Source: Leptolyngbyaceae cyanobacterium clean351
GTDB lineage: Bacteria; Cyanobacteriota; Cyanobacteriia; DAIDHW01
Length of the DNA stretch: 64,000 nt
Reading direction: 5' to 3'
NCBI GenBank assembly: GCA_027451865.1
Contig: DAIDHW010000001.1
Location: forward strand, 269,798 to 333,797
The position numbers and the translations under genes were made by a program. Under the pieces are notes generated by a model. The model made no database searches and was not told the origin of the DNA. It saw nothing but the letters and a program-made list of their open reading frames with translations. Within the stretch, counting starts at the first letter, position 1; every line of letters begins with the position of its first letter. This document shows positions 58,274-64,000 of this stretch, in pieces.

Positions 58274-58807
58274 CTAGCTGATGTCGAGAAACCCGCTTTC
58301 CTTGAGTTTGGGGTTGAACCGCACCCCCAGTCTTGCCCCCCGCTGGGCCAGGCACTCAAAAATCTCCGCCTCCACTCGCCGGGCCGCCTGCTTCATCACT
58401 CGGCCCCGGTCAGCCTCGGTAACGGCGCTGGCCAACTGCTGGGCTTCCTGGGGGGTGAGGCGGGGGGCCACGGCCACCGGCTCGGTCCAGCGGCAGCGCT
58501 CCGGACCATTGCCGGGGGGTATTTGACCATTCTCCTCAATCCAGGCCCCCTGGGTCTGCTCTAAAAAGGCCCGTTGTGGTCGGGTCTGGACATAGACCTT
58601 TAGCCAGTAGCACTCCCGGGGACAGCGCACCAACACCTGCTGAAGAGTCAAAGAAATATCCCGCGAGTAACCCACGTACTGCAGAATCTTACCTTGGTCA
58701 AAGACTCCGAAAACTCCAGGTTTAGCCTGTAGATGGGCGGGCAACTGGCCATTGGTGTCTAGAAAGGGGATAAATTCCAGGTCGGCTAAGGCTACCGCTT
58801 CAGTCAT
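58274..58807 (-). CDS. GIY-YIG nuclease-fold protein
   Basis: 177 residues. [29 protein letters not shown] is a GIY-YIG-type core with variant GVF and YVG triplets; the C-terminal part ([37 protein letters not shown]) is seen in plant and cyanobacterial homologues. Whether it is an active nuclease is doubtful because the first motif is altered. Its start overlaps minE by 8 nt. Confidence 0.75.
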   Translation of the reverse strand: MTEAVALADLEFIPFLDTNGQLPAHLQAKPGVFGVFDQGKILQYVGYSRDISLTLQQVLVRCPRECYWLKVYVQTRPQRAFLEQTQGAWIEENGQIPPGNGPERCRWTEPVAVAPRLTPQEAQQLASAVTEADRGRVMKQAARRVEAEIFECLAQRGARLGVRFNPKLKESGFLDIS

Positions 58808-59084
58808 CCTTGGTCATCTCTCCCCGGACGCGGCGAATCGGTAAATTAGCCACCAGAGCTGTAGCCCGCTGGTTACTGTCAAGGACAAACTCCATTCCCT
58901 CTGGGTCAATCTCTACGTAACGGGAGACCACTGCCAAAATTTCCTGACGCATGGCGGCCACCATTTCCGGCGGCAAGTCGGCCCGGTCGTGGGCGATCAC
59001 CACCTTTAGGCGCTGTTTCACTTCCTCCCGGCTACCGCTAGGCTGAGGTCGGGGGAAGAGTCGCTCTAGGAGTTCGTGAATCAT
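58800..59084 (-). CDS. minE: Cell division topological specificity factor MinE
   Basis: 94 residues from ATG 59084 ([14 protein letters not shown]). [47 protein letters not shown] is the conserved MinE core that stimulates MinD ATPase and drives pole-to-pole oscillation. It follows minD by 10 nt. The order here is minC-minD-minE, the usual operon. Confidence 0.95.
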   Translation of the reverse strand: MIHELLERLFPRPQPSGSREEVKQRLKVVIAHDRADLPPEMVAAMRQEILAVVSRYVEIDPEGMEFVLDSNQRATALVANLPIRRVRGEMTKDD

Positions 59085-59094
59085 AGACCCTGCC

Positions 59095-59901
59095 CTAAAT
59101 AACTTTCGCAAAGAGGATCTTTTGCAGCCGGTCTAGGAAGCCCTCCCGGGGAGCCTCAAGGGGCAAAAAGGGTACATCCTCTCCCTCTAGTCGCCGCGCA
59201 ATATTCTCAAAAGCTAAGCCCGCTAGGGGGAGGGGGTCAGCGAGGACTAGGGGCTCACCCCGGTTGGTAGATACAATCACTTTTTCGTCATCCGGAATTA
59301 CCCCCACCACCGGGATGGCGAGGATCTCTTGCACATCCTTCACCGACATCATATTGTTGGCTGCCACCATGGCGGGGCGGACTCGGTTGACCACCAGCTG
59401 AATTTTTTTGACGCTGTTAGCTTCAAGGAGACCCACCACGCGGTCCGCATCCCGGACCGCAGCAATTTCAGGGGTGGTGACAATTAAGGCCTCCCGGGCC
59501 GCAGCTACGGCATTCTGAAATCCCCCCTCGATCCCGGCGGGACTGTCAATGAGAATGTATTCGAAGTCCTCCGCCAGTAGACTGACTAACTGGCGCATCT
59601 GGTCAGCAGAAACCGCCTCCTTAAGGCGATTCTGGGCCGCGGGCAATAGGCAAAGATTACTCTGGCGCTTATCGCGCACCAGGGCTTGCTCTAGGCGACA
59701 CTCCTGGGCCAATACCTCTACGGCAGTGTAGACAATGCGGTTCTCAAGTCCCAGCAGCAGATCTAAATTGCGCAACCCAAAGTCTGCATCAATAACCACC
59801 GTTCGCCGGCCTCGCTTGGCCAAGGCCATGCCCAGGTTAGCGGTGGTGGTGGTTTTGCCTACCCCCCCCTTGCCGGAGGTAACTACAATCGTGCGGGTCA
59901 T
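59095..59901 (-). CDS. minD: Septum site-determining ATPase MinD
   Basis: 268 residues from ATG 59901 ([24 protein letters not shown], deviant Walker A with the signature lysine). [20 protein letters not shown]-like Walker B and [18 protein letters not shown] follow; a C-terminal amphipathic tail ([11 protein letters not shown]) attaches it to the membrane. It recruits MinC and is displaced by MinE. An upstream frame adds 10 unconserved residues. Confidence 0.96.
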   Translation of the reverse strand: MTRTIVVTSGKGGVGKTTTTANLGMALAKRGRRTVVIDADFGLRNLDLLLGLENRIVYTAVEVLAQECRLEQALVRDKRQSNLCLLPAAQNRLKEAVSADQMRQLVSLLAEDFEYILIDSPAGIEGGFQNAVAAAREALIVTTPEIAAVRDADRVVGLLEANSVKKIQLVVNRVRPAMVAANNMMSVKDVQEILAIPVVGVIPDDEKVIVSTNRGEPLVLADPLPLAGLAFENIARRLEGEDVPFLPLEAPREGFLDRLQKILFAKVI

Positions 59902-59956
59902 AGGGCTGGTCTGGTGAGAGGTTAGCAACAAGTCTGGGTTAAGGATAACCCAGTTA

Positions 59957-60703
59957 CTATTCTTTGAGCATCAGGGAGGCAGAGTTTTTCAGAAAGTCAA
60001 GGCCAGGGGTCAGCCGAATTCCCTCGGGGGTCACGTGGGCTACCTCCGGTCGCTGATCGGCTGGGGAAGACTGGGGAGGACGTGCCACTAAGGAGCCAAT
60101 CCGCAGCTGGGTGGGCTCCATCTGCACTGCAGCGATGATGCACTGGGTGTCCCCCTGGGCGCCGGCGTGGGCAACCCCCCGCAGCCTGCCCCAAACTAGG
60201 ATGTCCCGGCCGGCGATCACCGCGCTGCCGGGATTGACATCCCCAAACACCACCACTGTTCCGGGATGGTAGACCTCCGTACCCGAGCGCAGGGTCTTTT
60301 GGAGGTAGAGGGGTGGTGTCACCCCTTGAGGGGGTTGGTTAAGCGAGGCAGCAAAGGTCCGCTGGTCCACGGAATAACCAGCGGCGGCGGCGGCCACAGC
60401 TGTCTGGCGGCGGCTAGTACAAACCCGCTGCAGGTCTAGTTGAAATTCAGCCAAAGCCTCTGCGACCATTTGGAAGTGACGACCGTCTAAGAGGTGGTCT
60501 TGAGCCAATAACCAAACCGCTGCCCCCGGTTGCCAAAAACGCTCTGTCCCCCGGAGTCTTTCCTTAAGCTGCTGCCAAACCTCTAGCCAAGTATAGGGAA
60601 CACCTTCCGTTTCAGCCTCCTCTAGGGCAGGGGGGAGGGTGAGACTAATGTGGCCAGCCTCAGGCTGGAGGTTAATTTGATAGTGAAATGGTTTCAATGT
60701 CAC
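59957..60703 (-). CDS. minC: Septum site-determining protein MinC
   Basis: 248 residues. The N-terminal domain is weakly conserved; the C-terminal beta-helix has TLRSGTEVYHPGTVVVFGDVNPGSAVIAGRDILVWGRLRGVAHAGAQGD, the MinC_C signature that binds MinD. It blocks FtsZ polymerisation away from midcell. First gene of minCDE, 55 nt before minD. Confidence 0.93.
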   Translation of the reverse strand: MTLKPFHYQINLQPEAGHISLTLPPALEEAETEGVPYTWLEVWQQLKERLRGTERFWQPGAAVWLLAQDHLLDGRHFQMVAEALAEFQLDLQRVCTSRRQTAVAAAAAGYSVDQRTFAASLNQPPQGVTPPLYLQKTLRSGTEVYHPGTVVVFGDVNPGSAVIAGRDILVWGRLRGVAHAGAQGDTQCIIAAVQMEPTQLRIGSLVARPPQSSPADQRPEVAHVTPEGIRLTPGLDFLKNSASLMLKE

Positions 60704-60969
60704 AAACCCGTTACCCCAGGGAAATAACAGCAGTGTAAATTACTTTAACTGAAACCATAGCTTTGTCAGGGTTCAAGGCTAGGAAGGTCATAAATAGGGC
60801 GCCCTTTAGGACATCCACCAGCCCTGGCCCGGTTTCAACTGCTCCCAGGGAAACTTCCCACGCAAAGACCAAAGTCCTACCATGGGCTGACAAGGTTTAC
60901 CGTGAATCATAATCATCTTAACTGCCCTTGTACAAGCGGGAGGACCACCGGTGCACATTCCGGACTGCC
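60704..60969. other. Divergent region between minC and HtrA-type gene
   Basis: 266 nt with promoters for the min operon (minus) and the protease (plus). I see no tRNA, riboswitch or confident promoter. TTGTACA near 60929 is a short palindrome. Confidence 0.3.
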
Positions 60970-61785
60970 ATGAAATCTCCTAGTAGACGGTTGCCAGCGG
61001 GGTTGGTTTGGATACTGCTACTCGCGCTAGGGGGTGGGGTTGGCCTAGTAATTGGCCAGGTGTGGCTAAGCCCTAAACCCCTACCATCCCCTCCCGTCCA
61101 CCAGCTTTCTCCTGCTTATCTGCCCCCACCCGGGGGCAATTTCCCTGACTTCGTGCCCCAGGTCGTGAAGAAAGCCGGCCCAGCAGTGGTGCGCATAGAT
61201 GTTACCAGTTTAGTCACCAGTAACGGACCGGACCACGGGGTCATTCCCCAAGTTCAAGAGGGGATTGGTTCGGGATTTATCCTCACTAGTAATGGGCTGA
61301 TCGTCACCAATGCCCACGTGGTGGCGGGGGCTCGTCAGTTAAGTGTCACCCTGACCGATGGGCGGGTGTTCCCGGGCCATCTAGTAGGCATGAATGTGTC
61401 CCAAGATGTGGCGGTAGTAAAAATCAATGCTCGGAACCTACCAGTGGTCCAACCGGGAGACAGTGCTAAGCTGCTGCCGGGGGAGTGGGTAATCGCCATT
61501 GGTAACCCCTTCGGCCTTGACAATACGGTCACCCTTGGCATTGTCAGTGCAGTCCAGCGCTCCGGTGCCGCAGCGGGGGCGCCCAATCCGGCTGAGGATT
61601 TCCTGCAGACCGACACTGCCATCAACCCAGGCAATTCTGGGGGGCCGTTGCTCAATGCCCAAGGCCAGGTGGTGGGGATGAACACAGCCATGCGGGCTAA
61701 CTCCCGCGGCCTAGGATTTGCCATTCCCATCAACACTGTCCTCGAGGTGGTGCGTTACATCCTCAAAAGCCACCGCCTAGACTAG
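60970..61785 (+). CDS. HtrA/Deg-type serine protease without PDZ domain
   Basis: 271 residues from ATG 60970; an ATG at 60928 is also open. An N-terminal helix ([22 protein letters not shown]) anchors or exports it. The trypsin-like domain has the triad His in [10 protein letters not shown], Asp in SQDVAVVKI, Ser in [15 protein letters not shown]. The family usually has one or two PDZ domains after this; here the gene ends at LKSHRLD shortly after [13 protein letters not shown], so the PDZ domain is missing. Role: extracytoplasmic protein quality control. Confidence 0.88.
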   Translation: MKSPSRRLPAGLVWILLLALGGGVGLVIGQVWLSPKPLPSPPVHQLSPAYLPPPGGNFPDFVPQVVKKAGPAVVRIDVTSLVTSNGPDHGVIPQVQEGIGSGFILTSNGLIVTNAHVVAGARQLSVTLTDGRVFPGHLVGMNVSQDVAVVKINARNLPVVQPGDSAKLLPGEWVIAIGNPFGLDNTVTLGIVSAVQRSGAAAGAPNPAEDFLQTDTAINPGNSGGPLLNAQGQVVGMNTAMRANSRGLGFAIPINTVLEVVRYILKSHRLD

Positions 61786-61870
61786 AACAGCCCAAGAGCC
61801 TGGCGGGGGTCGCCAATCCTGGGTCTTTAATGTTACAATTTACACCTTGTGTATTGTGCACTCCAAACAT
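61786..61870. other. Intergenic region before rpsP
   Basis: About 85 nt. AT-rich near 61830-61845 with ATGTTACAATTTAC, consistent with a -10 area for rpsP, but not precise. Confidence 0.3.
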
Positions 61871-62125
61871 ATGATCAAACTACGACTGAAGCGCTTTGGC
61901 AAGAAACGCGAACCTAGCTATCGGATTGTGGCGGTTTCCAGTTTGTCTCGCCGGGATGGGAGACCCCTGGCCGAACTGGGATTCTACAACCCGCGCACAG
62001 ATGAGGTCCGGCTGAATGTCGAAGGTCTGGTTGAACACCTGCGCCACGGGGCTCAACCAACCGACACTGTGCGAGATATCCTGAGAAAAGCCAAGGTCCT
62101 AGACCAGGTCGCAGCCCAATCCTAG
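61871..62125 (+). CDS. rpsP: 30S ribosomal protein S16
   Basis: 84 residues from ATG 61871: [49 protein letters not shown], the full S16 signature. It helps fold 16S rRNA. The upstream in-frame extension from 61847 is unconserved. Its TAG shares CTAG with the stop of the convergent kinase gene. Confidence 0.97.
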   Translation: MIKLRLKRFGKKREPSYRIVAVSSLSRRDGRPLAELGFYNPRTDEVRLNVEGLVEHLRHGAQPTDTVRDILRKAKVLDQVAAQS

Positions 62126-63822
62126 GGGAGTGGTAGTTCAACCACAAAGCTTGTGTACCCTGGCCCACTCCTGGCCAGAATTGTCCCCCCAAGGTGGCCA
62201 GTTAGCTTCTGGACCAGGTGCAACCCTAAGCCGGTACCGGAATACCGATAGGGGTCAGGCTGAGGGGCCCGGTAAAACTTTTCGAAGATCTGCTCTAGGT
62301 CTTGGGGCAGTATTTCTACCCCCATGTTGCGCACCTCAGTCCGGAACTTTCCCCCCACCAGGTGTGTCTTGACGGTGATCTTACCCCCCGGGGGAGTATA
62401 CTTGCAGGCGTTGGTAAGCAGCTCTGTGAGGATGCGGGTCAGGCTAAATACTGAAGTGGTAATCGGGGGCAGGTGGGGACATATATCCACCTCTAGGGTC
62501 TGCCCTGACTGCAGATGACTAGCCTGGACCGACTCGATCAAGGGGATAATCCACTCCTGCCAATGGATCTGAACCTTGTCTAGGGGGTATTCCCCTGCGT
62601 TCAGATGCTGCAGATCCAAGATGTCATTAATCAGATTCATTTCCCGGTCTGCCTCGGTTTTGAGAATCTGTAGATACTGGGAAGCCTGCTCAGGGACGTT
62701 GCCCTCCTGGAAAATTATTTGCAGCAGTTGAGCAGCCATCTTGATGTTGGCAATTGGACTGCGCAACTCGTGGGATACCGTGCTTAGGAAGTCATTTTTA
62801 AGCTGGTGGAGATGCTCAAGCTCCCGCACCTGGGTCTGGGAGAGTTGGTAGAAGCGGGCCTGACGCAGGGCGATAGTGCATTGGTTGGCTACCTGCTCCA
62901 CTAAACGAGTTTCTAGTTGGCTGAAGACCTCTGGCCCCCGCCTAAATAACCACAGGTCCCCAATAACACCTTCATCCCCCATAATCGGGCAGACAAAAAT
63001 TGTGTAGTCTCGCAGCACCGGCCGAAAAGCCTTGCTGCCACTCAAGGTAAACTGAAATGATTCCCCTTGCAACAGCTGCTGGTAGATGCCCGGAAAGTCC
63101 TTCATCTGCACCATTTGGCCGCAGCTTGAGGGTAGTCCGGGGCTGTCTTCGTACTTAATCCAGGACTCCCGGCGGTCTAGGTTGTAGAGGGCTGCATCAC
63201 AACAGGCCAAATTCAGTCCCACTGTCAGGGACTGCACCACCGACGTCAGGACCTGGTCCTGGTCTAGGTTGTCACGGACCTTGTCGGTAATCTTCTTGAG
63301 TAGTCCTTCAAAGTAGAGAGACTTGGCCAAATCCGCGGTCCGCTGCAACACCTTCTGTTCTAGACTGTCGTTGAGAGCCTGCAGCTGGCGGCTGAGGAGC
63401 TGGCGATGAAGCAGATGGCGCACCCGTTGGCGCAGCACTGCCCAATGCACCGGTTTAGTTACGTAGTCGTCAGCCCCGGAGGCAAAAGCTTGATCGACGG
63501 AGTAGGTGTTATCTAGGGCAGTGATCATCACCACGGGGATCCTGACTCCTCCAGGAAGCTGCCGCAGGCGCCGACAGCACTCAAAACCATCTAGGCCCGG
63601 CATAATCCCATCAATTAACAGGATGTCCGGTTGAAAGCTCTGGTACAGCATCAGGGCCTCCTCTCCATTGCAAGCCTCCAAGACTTGGTAGCCGCAGCGT
63701 CTCATTTCAATGGCCAGGATGCTGCGGTCAAACTTCCCATCCTCAGCAATCAAGACCTTAAAGGCTTCATGGGGAGGAGTTGGTGCCTGGGGCAGAGAAA
63801 CTATAGAATGGGGCTGGTGCAT
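62122..63822 (-). CDS. Response-regulator/histidine kinase hybrid (receiver-GAF-HisKA-HATPase)
   Basis: 566 residues from ATG 63822 ([12 protein letters not shown]). The receiver has [13 protein letters not shown], phospho-acceptor in [17 protein letters not shown], Lys in YVTKPVHW. A coiled-coil linker leads to a GAF domain (about 180-330). The kinase core has [25 protein letters not shown]-box [13 protein letters not shown], and [12 protein letters not shown]. No membrane segment. Partner unknown. Bottom-strand gene convergent with rpsP and head to head with the partial gene at 63854. Confidence 0.87.
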   Translation of the reverse strand: MHQPHSIVSLPQAPTPPHEAFKVLIAEDGKFDRSILAIEMRRCGYQVLEACNGEEALMLYQSFQPDILLIDGIMPGLDGFECCRRLRQLPGGVRIPVVMITALDNTYSVDQAFASGADDYVTKPVHWAVLRQRVRHLLHRQLLSRQLQALNDSLEQKVLQRTADLAKSLYFEGLLKKITDKVRDNLDQDQVLTSVVQSLTVGLNLACCDAALYNLDRRESWIKYEDSPGLPSSCGQMVQMKDFPGIYQQLLQGESFQFTLSGSKAFRPVLRDYTIFVCPIMGDEGVIGDLWLFRRGPEVFSQLETRLVEQVANQCTIALRQARFYQLSQTQVRELEHLHQLKNDFLSTVSHELRSPIANIKMAAQLLQIIFQEGNVPEQASQYLQILKTEADREMNLINDILDLQHLNAGEYPLDKVQIHWQEWIIPLIESVQASHLQSGQTLEVDICPHLPPITTSVFSLTRILTELLTNACKYTPPGGKITVKTHLVGGKFRTEVRNMGVEILPQDLEQIFEKFYRAPQPDPYRYSGTGLGLHLVQKLTGHLGGTILARSGPGYTSFVVELPLP

Positions 63823-63853
63823 GCTAGTTAGGTTATAGGCATTTTTCAATGCA

Positions 63854-64000
63854 ATGGTTGCGTTTACGGACGGTCAGGAGTCCTATAAATTTAGGGCCGG
63901 CCGGCTGGTCGACCAGCGGGCTTGCCTATACCTAGTAGGGTTGACAGACAAGACTTGGAGGGGATTATATCTGATCTCGGACCGTCTCACCGATGCTAAC
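63854..64000 (+). CDS. Partial open frame at right edge
   Basis: ATG 63854 opens a frame with no stop to the window end (49 codons): MVAFTDGQESYKFRAG ... LYLISDRLTDAN. It looks protein-like and lies head to head with the hybrid kinase gene. Too short to assign; the LYLISDR end is only vaguely like a ThiE-type start and I do not rely on that. Confidence 0.4.
   Translation, partial: MVAFTDGQESYKFRAGRLVDQRACLYLVGLTDKTWRGLYLISDRLTDAN

Noticed and set aside
60740-60800. Possible tRNA near GGTTCAAGGC
   Set aside because: The flanking bases do not form a T-stem, acceptor stem or anticodon arm.
1-64000. Search for CRISPR arrays, insertion sequences, rRNA and tRNA genes
   Set aside because: I found no regularly spaced direct repeats, transposase genes or RNA-gene signatures by reading; covariance-model scans were not possible.

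Overview
The window is chromosomal DNA from a beta-cyanobacterium. It has form IB Rubisco as rbcL-rbcX-rbcS, a Rubisco activase with a small-subunit-like tail, a beta-carboxysome operon (ccmKKLMNO), NDH-1 CO2-uptake genes, the NDH-1 assembly factor CRR6, minCDE, a SigC-like sigma factor and a PedR-like regulator. Genes are tightly packed, with many 1-40 nt overlaps. Most of the window looks GC-rich; bases 1 to about 3460 are visibly more AT-rich. I saw no rRNA, tRNA, insertion sequence or CRISPR array.

Layout. 0-3.5 kb: an exported thioredoxin-fold protein (cut by the left edge), a cupin dioxygenase and a two-component pair. 3.5-13.4 kb: a DUF4087 protein, fur, folP, leuA, a surface-polysaccharide cassette (epimerase-nucleotidyltransferase fusion, heptose-type kinase, ABC exporter), lipA and gpsA. 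13.4-17.7 kb: sigma factor, DUF3086/DUF3119 pair, glycosyltransferase and NlpC/P60 peptidase. 18-22.2 kb: rbcL-rbcX-rbcS-rca plus an uncharacterised membrane protein, with stem-loops after rbcL and after rbcS. 22-30 kb: GTPase, FHA-PrsW protein, hybrid histidine kinase, a strong candidate small RNA, a LuxR-type regulator, ferredoxin and truB. 30-42 kb: CRR6, a permease pair, a phosphohexomutase, a glycosyltransferase, ComFB, murI, CbiG-CobJ, a PedR-like regulator, hisS and small conserved genes. 42-50.8 kb: ndhF-ndhD-cup on the minus strand, divergent from ccmK-ccmK-ccmL-ccmM-ccmN-ccmO. 50.8-53.9 kb: three glycosyltransferases. 53.9-57.5 kb: a nitrogen-linked block. 57.5-64 kb: purQ, a GIY-YIG protein, minEDC, an HtrA-type protease, rpsP and another hybrid kinase.

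Two systems stand out. The first is the carbon-concentrating machinery: Rubisco, its assembly factor and activase, and, 25 kb away, the CO2-hydrating NDH-1 module head to head with the carboxysome shell and scaffold genes. ATTA-N7-TAAT elements of the type bound by LysR-family RbcR lie upstream of both rbcL and the ndh/ccm divergent promoter. CcmM keeps the zinc histidines and the C194/C200 pair expected of an active gamma-carbonic anhydrase.

The second, and the most likely new biology, is the block at 53.9-57.5 kb. A glutamine riboswitch precedes a 71-residue single-helix membrane protein. Next to it are two PII paralogues that keep the ligand-binding motifs but share a rewritten, about six residues longer T-loop. 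One PII gene lies downstream of, and probably in one operon with, a 52-residue membrane protein and an APC-family permease; a GTA-N8-TAC (NtcA-type) site lies upstream of the permease. I infer a glutamine/2-oxoglutarate-responsive transport module; this is untested.
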